This document shows positions 1 to 7,059 of a stretch of 8,865 bases of DNA, piece by piece. The notes beneath the pieces were generated by a model. It was not told where the DNA came from and ran no database searches. It saw only the letters and a list, made by a program, of their open reading frames with translations. Within the stretch, counting starts at the first letter, position 1. Each line of letters starts with the position of its first letter. Source of the stretch: CAIJXV01 sp964497135 (GTDB taxonomy: Bacteria > Verrucomicrobiota > Kiritimatiellia > CAIKKV01 > CAIJXV01); the NCBI GenBank assembly GCA_964497135.1, contig CAZCDO010000168.1:1-8865 (forward strand), given 5' to 3'. A program made the position numbers and the translations under genes.

Positions 1-359
1 CGCATTACTGGGGACCGCGCTTTTTCGTCGAGCGCTATGGCAAAAAGCCGGTTTACATCTTCGAAAGCGGGATGTCGCTCACGGATGTCCCGACCCCGGA
101 GGGACAGGTCCACGATCCCCAGCGGATCGCTTATCACGCGGGGTACCTGCGCGAGTTTGCCCGGGCGGGACAAGACGGAGTGCCGATCGCGGGATATTTC
201 GTCTGGTCCTTCCTCGATGTCATGGAATGGTCGGACGGGTATAAAAACAAGTTCGGGTTGGTTTACATCGACCATTCCAACCAGCTCAAGCGGATCCCCA
301 AGGATTCCTATTACTGGTACCAAAAGGTCATCCAAACCCGGGGCGAAGTGTTGGCTTAA
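1..359 (+). CDS. GH1 family beta-glucosidase-like protein, C-terminal part (5' end outside window)
   Basis: This is the last 118 residues of a glycoside hydrolase family 1 enzyme, read from position 3 to the TAA at 357-359. GH1 enzymes hydrolyse beta-glucosides and related sugars by a retaining mechanism on a TIM barrel. The fragment starts HYWGPRFFVERYGKK and then has VYIFESGM, which aligns with the family's nucleophile motif (consensus I-T-E-N-G); the predicted nucleophile Glu is the codon at 63-65. Further on are the substrate-binding loop WSFLDVMEWSDGY, which keeps the sugar-binding Glu-Trp, and the typical ending NKFGLVYID then KRIPKDSYYWYQKVI. Family members are usually about 440-460 residues, so roughly three quarters lies upstream. 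The T-E-N-G to F-E-S-G change is unusual for the family. No signal peptide can be judged. It is followed after 46 bases by the UroD-like gene, so the two are probably co-transcribed. Family assignment is firm; substrate is unknown. Confidence 0.93.
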   Translation, partial: HYWGPRFFVERYGKKPVYIFESGMSLTDVPTPEGQVHDPQRIAYHAGYLREFARAGQDGVPIAGYFVWSFLDVMEWSDGYKNKFGLVYIDHSNQLKRIPKDSYYWYQKVIQTRGEVLA

Positions 360-392
360 ACAAAATCCACAACCTTGTAAAGGGTTCAGCCC

Positions 393-398
393 GAAGGA
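393..398 (+). promoter_or_regulatory. Shine-Dalgarno of the UroD-like gene
   Basis: GAAGGA lies 7 bases before the GTG at 406. It decides the start of the downstream gene. The open frame runs upstream to position 37, but that part overlaps the GH1 coding sequence in another frame and has no family similarity. Confidence 0.75.
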
Positions 399-405
399 CG
401 GTACT

Positions 406-1665
406 GTGACCGATCTCGCCATAGTCCAATCCGATATCGATATTCTGCGCCGTCTCGCCGAACGAAAACACCAGATGGCCGACGATCCGGTCAATCGGGA
501 ACGACGCCACGCCTGGTTGGCCCATGATGCCGGTTCCAACAGTCGCCCCATGGTTCTCGCCGAATTCGGCGGGGTCCAGGATGACCGTCTGCCCTTCAGT
601 CCCCAACTCACCTGCCAATCCGATTGGGCCCGCAATTGGGAAAGAGCCCTCCTCGCTGAATTCTACCAGTTCGATATTTTGAGAGACGACCATGTCATCG
701 AACCTTGGATCTCAACCAACTGGCGGGTTCAAGTCTCGAATTACGGCGTCCAGTCACAAGTCCAGCTCGGAGACAACGCCGGCCATCTCGGCGCCCGGCG
801 CTGGAATCCTCCGATCCAGGATCTGGATGCCGATTTCGGCAAACTCACACCCCGAACCTTCGCCGTCGATCGCGACGGAACCCTCGCGGAAAAAGCACGG
901 CTGGAAAAGGTTTTCAGCGGTATTTTGCCTGTCTGCCTGCGCGGCGGTTTCTATTGGACCCTCGGGTTGACCATTGTGGCCATCGATTTGATCGGCTTGG
1001 AAAATCTGATGCTTTACATGTATGACAATCCCGACGGTTTGCACCGCCTGATGGCGTTCCTGCGCGACGATCATCTCGCCTTAACCCAATGGCTCGAACG
1101 GGAAGGTCTCTATTCCCTGAACAATGCCAATGATTATATCGGGTCCGGCAGTATGGGTTATTCGCGCGATTTGCCCCGGCCGGATGCCGCTCCCGGCTCC
1201 CCCGTACGCAGGAAAGATTTATGGTGCCTCAGCGAATCGCAGGAAACGGTCGGAGTGGGACCCGATCTTTTCGAGGAATTTATTTTTCCTTATCAGCTCG
1301 GTCTGGCGAAAGAATTCGGCAAGTGCTACTACGGGTGCTGCGAACCCGTCAATAACCGCTGGCATGTCCTGAAGCGGATGCCCAACCTCGCCCGGGTTTC
1401 CGTCTCGCCTTGGGCCGACGAGACCATCATGGCAGCCGCCTGCGGGCGCACCATCGTTTATTCCCGCAAACCCAATCCGACCCTGATCAGCACCGGTACG
1501 TTCGACGAAAACGCAATCCGCGCCGATCTCCGCAAAACCCTGGCCGCCGCCAGGGGGTGTCGGATCGAGCTCATCATGAAAGATGTCCACACCCTGAATA
1601 ACCAGCCGGAACGCCTCCCTCGTTGGGTCCAAATCGCCCGTGAAGTTATTGATGAGATGGCCTGA
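406..1665 (+). CDS. Uroporphyrinogen-decarboxylase-like family protein (possible corrinoid-methyltransferase relative)
   Basis: A 419-residue cytosolic protein starting at GTG 406, chosen because of the well-placed Shine-Dalgarno and because family-like sequence begins there. It resembles the UroD-fold proteins common in PVC bacteria, which are related to the MtaA/CmuA corrinoid methyltransferases rather than to true HemE. Recognisable blocks are LSESQETVGVGPDLFEEF (about 275-292), FPYQLGLAKEFGKCYYGCCEP (294-314, in two parts: a conserved FPYQL and a Cys-rich C307-Y-Y-G-C311-C312 block), SPWADE (334-339), SRKPNP (353-358) and MKDVHTL (391-397). The Cys block sits where zinc-binding Cys residues of the methyltransferase branch are expected, which is an inference. 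The usual heme-pathway signature near the N-terminus is absent, so heme synthesis is unlikely. It follows a GH1 gene closely, suggesting a role in processing a plant or algal glycoside or its methoxylated part. The exact reaction is unknown. It ends at TGA 1663-1665 in a convergent arrangement with the kinase. Confidence 0.85.
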   Translation: MTDLAIVQSDIDILRRLAERKHQMADDPVNRERRHAWLAHDAGSNSRPMVLAEFGGVQDDRLPFSPQLTCQSDWARNWERALLAEFYQFDILRDDHVIEPWISTNWRVQVSNYGVQSQVQLGDNAGHLGARRWNPPIQDLDADFGKLTPRTFAVDRDGTLAEKARLEKVFSGILPVCLRGGFYWTLGLTIVAIDLIGLENLMLYMYDNPDGLHRLMAFLRDDHLALTQWLEREGLYSLNNANDYIGSGSMGYSRDLPRPDAAPGSPVRRKDLWCLSESQETVGVGPDLFEEFIFPYQLGLAKEFGKCYYGCCEPVNNRWHVLKRMPNLARVSVSPWADETIMAAACGRTIVYSRKPNPTLISTGTFDENAIRADLRKTLAAARGCRIELIMKDVHTLNNQPERLPRWVQIAREVIDEMA

Positions 1666-1694
1666 TTCCCTTTTCTGTACTTTCTTTCTGCAGC

Positions 1695-1713
1695 GGACGG
1701 CGGCACGCCGTCC
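1695..1713. repeat. Perfect 8-bp hairpin in convergent intergenic space
   Basis: GGACGGCG, a GCA triloop, then CGCCGTCC forms a perfect GC-rich stem 30 bases after the UroD-like stop. Neither strand has a T-tract after the stem: the plus side continues CTCCCC and the minus side GCTGCAGAAAG. It is therefore not a canonical intrinsic terminator. It looks like a short dispersed palindrome, though it could still slow RNA polymerase or protect the 3' end of the mRNA. The rest of 1666-1913 shows no gene or other clear signal. Confidence 0.6.
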
Positions 1714-1913
1714 CTCCCCAATTCAAATCCGACTCCAAAAACCTGCCGGGGAATCCGCGATTCCAAATGATGCCAGCCCACTCACGCTAACCCCGCCACC
1801 GCATGCTAAAAAGCCGCCATCAATCCCGCTATCAGACCCTGTCCCGGTGTCATTCGGTCTCCGCTTGAACACGATGAATTCCACGCTGGATGATGACCGC
1901 ATGGGCAGGGGTT

Positions 1914-3926
1914 TCACGGCTCCTGGCAACAATTTTCGTCCAGCGATTCACCCCCCCGAACAGAACTCAGCCCCACGAGCGCACCCTCAATACGGCTGAA
2001 TACCTCCTCTTCGGACCAGGGAGCCTGAATCATGGGGATTCCAAATCCTTCCAGCATCTCCAATTTAGACCGATCGGACACGATGCCACCCGCAGCCGCT
2101 ACAATAGGAATTCCGCGCAGGGCTTCCTCGCTTTTCATGCACAAAATAACATCTTCTCCATCCCGTACGGGCAAGAACAGATCTAAAACCACAATATCGG
2201 GTTTTTCGCGACGAACGAACGCAAGGGCATCCTCGCCTTTCCCGCACAGAATCACGTGATACCCGGGTCCACCGATCAGGTGCACGAGAGCCTCCCGAAT
2301 CGATTCGTCATCGGTTGCTATCAGAATGACGGGAGGTGCCGATGTCGGCAGGCCCACGCAAACCTGGGTGCCCTTTCGTCGTCCGGGCGGAGGGCTGAGT
2401 ATTTCGAGCCGTCCGCCATGCAGATCAATAATCTCCTTGGAGATGGAGAGTCCCAATCCGGTTCCGCTGATGTGTTCGCCGACCCGGTAGTATTTTTCAG
2501 TGACCCGATTCAGATGCTGAGGAGCAATGCCGACGCCACAGTCCGTGATCTCCATAAACAGGACCCCCGGATAGGTCTCCCGGTGACACAAAGCGATTTC
2601 GACCCGCCCGCCGGCCGGCGTGAACTTGATGGCATTTCCAACCAGGTTGATGATCACTCTCTCCAACTTGAACACATCGCATTCCACAAACCCCAGGCCC
2701 GGATTCAGCGCCAGTTGAATTTCGATGTTTTTGGTTTGCGCCTCCGATTTCAAGGCCGTCACCCCTTGACGAATGAGCCGATCGAACGGGAATTTGGTCC
2801 GATTCAGCCGCATGGCCTTGGATTCCAGCCGGCTGAGATCCAGAACATCGGCCACCGTTTTGGACATTCTCTGGCAGGTTTCGTTCATCAACTTCAGATA
2901 CGTCATCACCCGGTCGGGCACCGGCCCCGAAATCCCCAGCATCAGGTTCCCCAGCGCATACAGCATCGAGGTCAACGGCGTTTTCAATTCATGCGACACA
3001 TTGGACACAAAATCCACCCGCGCCTGGTTCTGTTGTTCCAAATGGGCCACCGCTTTTTCCAGATCGGCGGTCCGGGCGATCACGCGCTTTTCAAGATCCT
3101 CATTGAGTTGGCGAATGACTTCTTCAGCGCGCTTGCGCTCCGTGATGTCGCGATTGATCCCCAGCAACCCCGTGAAGGCTCCACTGCTGTCCCGCAAGGG
3201 CACCTTGGAGGTGAGGACCCACCGGGGGTTGCCCGCGGCATCCGTGATCGAGGTTTCGCGATTGATACACGGCTGATCGCGATGCAATAAATCCTGTTCT
3301 TCCGCCCAAAACTGGGCCGCCAGATCGGGCGAAAAAAAATCGAAGTCGCTTTTGCCGATGATCTGCTCGGCAGAGGCCATGCCAAAGGACCGGGCGGTCT
3401 CCGGGTTGGCCTCGATGAATCGACCCAACAGATCTTTCATATAAACTTGATCGGGAATATTATCAATGAGACTGCGTAATAAATCACGCGCGGCGATCAG
3501 TTCTGTTCGCGTACGTTGGCGCTCGATGGCATACCGGATCGCCCGCAGGAGCGACGAACGATCCACCTGCCCTTTAACCAAATAATCCTGCGCGCCTTCC
3601 TGTAGGGTCCGGATGGCTAACGACTCGTCGTCCAGGCCGGTATAGACGATAATGGGCACCCGGACATTGGCGGCATGCAAGCGGGTAAACGTTTCCAACC
3701 CGTGACTGTCGGGAAGCGACAAATCCAGAAGCACGATGTCAATATCGCTCGCCCCGATCCGGATCACCGCATCCGCCATCCGTTCCCGTCGCTCCAGGTG
3801 AAAGGACATCCGGGACGAGTGCAACAATAATCGCTGAAATAGGAGGGCGTCATCCAGATTATCTTCGACCAGCAGAACCCGGACCGGTTCGGGTGGCGCG
3901 ACTTCGCTTGAGTGAGTCATGTCCAT
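1914..3926 (-). CDS. Hybrid sensor histidine kinase: receiver-PAS-HisKA-HATPase-receiver
   Basis: A 670-residue signalling protein with no membrane segment or signal peptide, so cytosolic. Numbering is from ATG 3926, chosen for the GGAGG 8 bases upstream; the frame stays open to a TTG at 3977. Domain 1 is a receiver (about 15-135) with VRVLLVEDN acidic residues, phospho-acceptor Asp68 in IVLLDLSLPD, Thr96 in VYTG and Lys118 in YLVKG: a complete set. Domain 2 is a PAS/PAC sensor (about 147-268) ending GINRDITERKRAE, followed by a helical linker. Domain 3 is HisKA with the H-box FVSNVSHELKTPL and His312. Domain 4 is the HATPase with N-box INLVGNAIKFTP (Asn431), G1 DCGVGI (462-467) and G2 GTGLGL (488-493). 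Domain 5 is a second receiver (about 532-653) with Asp582 in VVLDLFLP, but Ala replaces the conserved Thr/Ser (612) and Lys (635). There is no DNA-binding output, and no separate response regulator is adjacent. Signal and target are unknown. It is divergent from the membrane glycosyltransferase gene. Confidence 0.94.
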   Translation of the reverse strand: MDMTHSSEVAPPEPVRVLLVEDNLDDALLFQRLLLHSSRMSFHLERRERMADAVIRIGASDIDIVLLDLSLPDSHGLETFTRLHAANVRVPIIVYTGLDDESLAIRTLQEGAQDYLVKGQVDRSSLLRAIRYAIERQRTRTELIAARDLLRSLIDNIPDQVYMKDLLGRFIEANPETARSFGMASAEQIIGKSDFDFFSPDLAAQFWAEEQDLLHRDQPCINRETSITDAAGNPRWVLTSKVPLRDSSGAFTGLLGINRDITERKRAEEVIRQLNEDLEKRVIARTADLEKAVAHLEQQNQARVDFVSNVSHELKTPLTSMLYALGNLMLGISGPVPDRVMTYLKLMNETCQRMSKTVADVLDLSRLESKAMRLNRTKFPFDRLIRQGVTALKSEAQTKNIEIQLALNPGLGFVECDVFKLERVIINLVGNAIKFTPAGGRVEIALCHRETYPGVLFMEITDCGVGIAPQHLNRVTEKYYRVGEHISGTGLGLSISKEIIDLHGGRLEILSPPPGRRKGTQVCVGLPTSAPPVILIATDDESIREALVHLIGGPGYHVILCGKGEDALAFVRREKPDIVVLDLFLPVRDGEDVILCMKSEEALRGIPIVAAAGGIVSDRSKLEMLEGFGIPMIQAPWSEEEVFSRIEGALVGLSSVRGGESLDENCCQEP

Positions 3927-3934
3927 AATGTCAT

Positions 3935-3939
3935 CCTCC
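3935..3939 (-). promoter_or_regulatory. Shine-Dalgarno of the hybrid kinase
   Basis: GGAGG on the minus strand lies 8 bases before the ATG at 3926-3924. It favours this start over the TTG at 3977 and the ATG at 3941, neither of which has a comparable site. A further in-frame ATG at 3920 would be 14 bases away, too far for the best spacing. Confidence 0.7.
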
Positions 3940-4097
3940 ATGCTCTTAACTGTATTCTCAAGTGCGATCCTCTGCAACCATTTTTCGGCTGCAGGGCCTA
4001 TTCCTGAACGCTTCTTTCCAAAGCTGGGTCACGTAAAGTGATGTCCCGCTGGGCCGGGGACTTCCGCCCTCCTGTAAACCGTTGGATTCGCTTTCTT

Positions 4098-4168
4098 TGG
4101 AGTCGGGGTGCCCTCACCCCGCTCTTTCGATCCCGGTGGGCCAGAGCGGGGTGAGGGCACCCCGGAGG
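4098..4168. repeat. Nested inverted repeat, copy 1 (22-bp perfect stem)
   Basis: Arms 4104-4125 and 4143-4164 are perfectly complementary over 21-22 bp, with a 17-base loop (4126-4142). Each arm is itself a small hairpin: GGGGTG-CCCT-CACCCC in the left arm and GGGGTG-AGGG-CACCCC in the right. The left flank TGGAGTCGGGGTGCCCTCA (4098-4116) recurs exactly, inverted, at 7325-7343, and with one change at 7060-7078. It lies between the divergent kinase and glycosyltransferase genes, upstream of the latter's promoter. There is no T-tract of terminator quality. It looks like a REP-like or MITE-like dispersed element; no transposase is present in the window. Confidence 0.85.
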
Positions 4169-4178
4169 GACAGTTTTC

Positions 4179-4206
4179 TTGAGATCGGCGGGTGGTGTGC
4201 TATCTT
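4179..4206 (+). promoter_or_regulatory. Predicted sigma70-type promoter of the membrane glycosyltransferase gene
   Basis: The -35 box TTGAGA (4179-4184, 5 of 6 to consensus) and the -10 box TATCTT (4201-4206, 4 of 6) are separated by 16 bases. Transcription would start at about 4212-4214, that is, at the ATG at 4213. This would give a leaderless mRNA and agrees with the lack of a Shine-Dalgarno before that ATG. Prediction from sequence only. Confidence 0.45.
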
Positions 4207-4212
4207 TCATCC

Positions 4213-7008
4213 ATGAATCGCGCGATCTTGTTATCCTTCTTACGCCGCCGCTTCTTGCCGGGCCTCCTCATCGTCGCGATCCTCCTTCTCGCCTTGGCCG
4301 CCCGGATCTGGGGCGCCTGGACCCTTCGCTTTTCAACCGACTCCGATACCGGCATCGTCTATCTCATGGTCCGTCACATGCTCGATGGCTCGGCCTGGCC
4401 CGTGTTCTTTTACGGCCAGTCCTACATGGGAAATGTCGAACCGGTGTTTAGCGCGGCACTGTGTGCCCTGGGCCGGTATTCGCCTTTTGGGGTCAATCTC
4501 GGGACCGCCCTCCTGGGATGGGTGGCGCTCATCGTCCTGGCTCGATGGGCCTACGATATGGTCGGACGACAGGGGGCCGTCTGGGTGCTCCTGATCGCTG
4601 TCATCGGCCCCCCGACTTTCTACGGTTTCCAGGTCAGCCCGCGCGGGGGATATGCCGTCACCGTCCTTCTGGGCACTCTGTTGGTCTGGTGGATTTGCCG
4701 TCTCACGCTCGAAGAACGACAAACCCGGCAGATTCGTTTCGGGTCTTTTTTCTTTTGGGGTCTTCTGGCCGGCTTGGGCTGGTGGGCCAACTCGCTGATC
4801 CTGCCCGCCCTCCTGACCTCCGCCCTCATCATCCTCTTCTGTTTGGGGCGTGCGCTGTGGAATCCCCGTCGCCTCCTGATGGGAGGCGTCGGATTCTTCA
4901 TCGGAAGTGCACCCTTCTGGTTCTGGTCCCTCCGCCATCACGGCGACTCGCTGGCCATTTTTCAAAATCTCGATCCGACGGCATTCGGCCGGCGCGGAAT
5001 CGATCTGTGCACCCAACGACTTCCCGATTTTTTCGAGTTACCGCGGGCCGGTTCTCCGTTCTGGATTCCCGGCCTGCTCCTCATTCTTCTCCCCCCCCTC
5101 ATCGCGGGCTGGACCGCTTTCCGCACCCGAAAAAATCCCCAGACGATCTATGTCGCGGCCGCGGCACTCCAGGCCGTGCTCATTCTCGTCTGCTATTGCG
5201 CCACCCAGTTTGCCGATACCGGGCTCGTCCGTTACCTCGTCCCGTTCTTTATTCCTTGGGTATTGCTCACGACCGTGGCGTTGAAAGCCGTGGCTGACCG
5301 CACGCATTCCCTTGTCGTCTGGATCCTCGTTTTATTCCTCTCGGCCGGTTATCTCCATGCGCTGTGGGATTTTGGCGAAAAATCCACCCGCGAAGCCCAA
5401 CGTCAGGTCCAGGCCCGACATCTCCAGGAATTCTGCCTGGAGCGAAACCTGACCACCGTCTATATCGGGTTCCGCCATCATTGGCTCAATGCTGCCTTGG
5501 GCGAACACCCCGCCTTCATCACCCTCACCGGGGAACGACTGCTCCTCAATGCCCGCCGTGGTGAATCCAATCCCTCCCCGGCGTTCCTGAATGGCGAGGG
5601 CTATCTGGATGAATTTATCGGGCATTCCGGCGGCTCCGCCCAATGCACCGCAATCCGCAATACCCTCTGGACCTTGCACTGGAATTTCACCCCCCCCATC
5701 ACCCTCCCCCCCTCTGACGCCCCCCTCGTTTCCGCCCGCACCCATCGAAACGCCGATCTGCTCAAACCTCTCACCGATTCGAATCTGGATACCACCTGCG
5801 TCCTAAACGATACGCTCGAGCCCGAAACCTGGACCTTCCACTTCCGCGATCCCACCCCGCTCGCGGGATTCCGGATGTATCTCGAGCCCCCCGACGGAAT
5901 TCCTCCACCGTTCACCCTGGAAGTGCTGACGGGAACCCATTCCGTGTGGCAACCGTTGGCCGGCGAGATTGCGCCCACCCGCTTCTTCTGGTCAGGTCCC
6001 CGCCCCTACTGGGGGGGGCGTTTTTTTTATTTCGATCTGCGCTGGCCTGACCGGCAAATATCCGCGCTGAAAATTCGATTTCAGCCCCAAACCAAACCGG
6101 TTCTCGTCCACGTCGCCGAACTCCAATTTCTGGCCGCTCCCGTCCCCCCCGGCGATGGATCTCCGCTCCACCAGGAAAAATTTCTACCCGATCTCTTCGA
6201 GCTCATCCGGTCACATAACCCCGCCGCCGTCTATGCGGATCGCTGGGTCTCCGCCCGCCTGGCCGATCTCCGCCTGCCCTGGCTCCACCAACTCGACGAA
6301 CCCATCATTGGCTGGAATGGCGCCCTCCCCGAGCGGCCCGTTGTGGAATGGACCCCGGATTCCCTGCTGGTGGTGGCGCGCGAGGAGGCGCCCCTCACCG
6401 TCCAATTACTGTCCGCCGAATCAATTACCATGCGGCACAGGACCCTGGGGCCTTGGGAGATTTTCGATTTCGCGCCCGCCGATTGGCGGCCGGAATTCCA
6501 AACAAACCGACATTTCATCTGGACGGGCCGGGGCCTTCTGCGGGGAAATACGCGCAATGAACAGCCGCAGTCCGACCGACCGGCACTCGCCACCCCGGTC
6601 CGATTCCGCAATGGAGCAGGCCTGACGGGACTCTCTCCCGCATCGCCCCTCCGGGTAAAAGCGGGAAGCCTCTTGCCCCTGCGCTATTTCTGGGAATGCC
6701 CCCCGGATGTGAATCCCCATGCCTATGCCGTTTTTACTCATTTCCATTCAGGAGCGGCGCAATTCCAGGATGATCATCTCTGGCTCGCGCCCTTCCCCTC
6801 CACCCAAATCCGGCGCCAGACGGCGCCCGCTATTTTCCGGGTGGAGCGCGAAATCCCCATTCCCGCAGACCTTCCGCCAGGAACCTACTCATTGAGGATC
6901 GGCCTGCTCGACAACCGAACGGGGAAACGAGTTCCCAGTCAAAGCGATTTTCGAAACCGTCACGACGCCGTGGAATTACCGATGGAAATCATCGTGGAAT
7001 CGCCGTAA
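4213..7008 (+). CDS. Polytopic GT-C glycosyltransferase-like membrane protein with C-terminal discoidin-like and Ig-like domains
   Basis: A 931-residue inner-membrane protein. ATG 4213 is chosen over an in-frame GTG at 4192, which lies between the predicted -35 and -10 boxes. About ten hydrophobic segments fill residues 15-385. After the first comes a loop with D43-S-D45 (STDSDTG) and FFYGQSYMGNVEPVFSA (65-81), a pattern typical of GT39/ArnT-like GT-C enzymes that use polyprenyl-phosphate sugars; the acidic pair is the likely catalytic site. The rest is predicted outside the membrane. Residues about 505-640 resemble an F5/8-type (discoidin) fold: ADLLKPLTDSNLDTT, a Trp in SVWQPL, then a closing AELQFL. 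Residues about 795-930 form an Ig-like sandwich of the kind seen at the end of such membrane proteins (IPIPADLPPGTYSLRIGLLD). Two similar short modules (about 402-440 and 659-700) flank the discoidin part. The likely role is sugar transfer to a lipid, glycan or protein at the cell envelope. The substrate is unknown. Several homopolymer runs of 7-8 bases lie in the second half, yet the frame is intact. Confidence 0.85.
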   Translation: MNRAILLSFLRRRFLPGLLIVAILLLALAARIWGAWTLRFSTDSDTGIVYLMVRHMLDGSAWPVFFYGQSYMGNVEPVFSAALCALGRYSPFGVNLGTALLGWVALIVLARWAYDMVGRQGAVWVLLIAVIGPPTFYGFQVSPRGGYAVTVLLGTLLVWWICRLTLEERQTRQIRFGSFFFWGLLAGLGWWANSLILPALLTSALIILFCLGRALWNPRRLLMGGVGFFIGSAPFWFWSLRHHGDSLAIFQNLDPTAFGRRGIDLCTQRLPDFFELPRAGSPFWIPGLLLILLPPLIAGWTAFRTRKNPQTIYVAAAALQAVLILVCYCATQFADTGLVRYLVPFFIPWVLLTTVALKAVADRTHSLVVWILVLFLSAGYLHALWDFGEKSTREAQRQVQARHLQEFCLERNLTTVYIGFRHHWLNAALGEHPAFITLTGERLLLNARRGESNPSPAFLNGEGYLDEFIGHSGGSAQCTAIRNTLWTLHWNFTPPITLPPSDAPLVSARTHRNADLLKPLTDSNLDTTCVLNDTLEPETWTFHFRDPTPLAGFRMYLEPPDGIPPPFTLEVLTGTHSVWQPLAGEIAPTRFFWSGPRPYWGGRFFYFDLRWPDRQISALKIRFQPQTKPVLVHVAELQFLAAPVPPGDGSPLHQEKFLPDLFELIRSHNPAAVYADRWVSARLADLRLPWLHQLDEPIIGWNGALPERPVVEWTPDSLLVVAREEAPLTVQLLSAESITMRHRTLGPWEIFDFAPADWRPEFQTNRHFIWTGRGLLRGNTRNEQPQSDRPALATPVRFRNGAGLTGLSPASPLRVKAGSLLPLRYFWECPPDVNPHAYAVFTHFHSGAAQFQDDHLWLAPFPSTQIRRQTAPAIFRVEREIPIPADLPPGTYSLRIGLLDNRTGKRVPSQSDFRNRHDAVELPMEIIVESP

Positions 7009-7059
7009 CCAGGATTCTCAGCTTTGGGCCATTTATCCATCCGCAACACGTAGGTGCTG

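Noticed and set aside
37..405. Upstream extension of the UroD-like reading frame to position 37
   Set aside because: It overlaps the clear GH1 coding sequence in a different frame, has low-complexity Ser/Arg-rich translation, and the Shine-Dalgarno at 393-398 supports GTG 406.
1723..1905. Minus-strand frame after the kinase stop with RRPNDTGTGSDSGIDGG-like translation
   Set aside because: Low complexity, no start signal, no family resemblance; a weak 12-base periodicity (ATCAATCCCGCT / ATCAGACCCTGT) matches at only 8 of 12 positions.
2256..3290. Long plus-strand frame (344 codons) opposite the kinase
   Set aside because: Antisense to well-conserved kinase motifs; its His/Gln/Pro-rich translation is typical of shadow frames.
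3949..3977. Possible kinase promoter on the minus strand (TTGCAG-17-TACAGT)
   Set aside because: The position would suit the Shine-Dalgarno, but the -35 box matches only 3 of 6 bases and the -10 only 4 of 6, so it is not distinguishable from chance.
4043..4061. Small hairpin GTCCC...GGGAC
   Set aside because: Only 5 pairs with a 9-base loop; expected by chance in GC-rich DNA.
3998..4210. Minus-strand 70-codon frame in the divergent intergenic region
   Set aside because: About half of it is the translated inverted repeat, there is no convincing ribosome site, and the same repeat-derived peptide SGVRAPRL recurs in another spurious frame near 7070.
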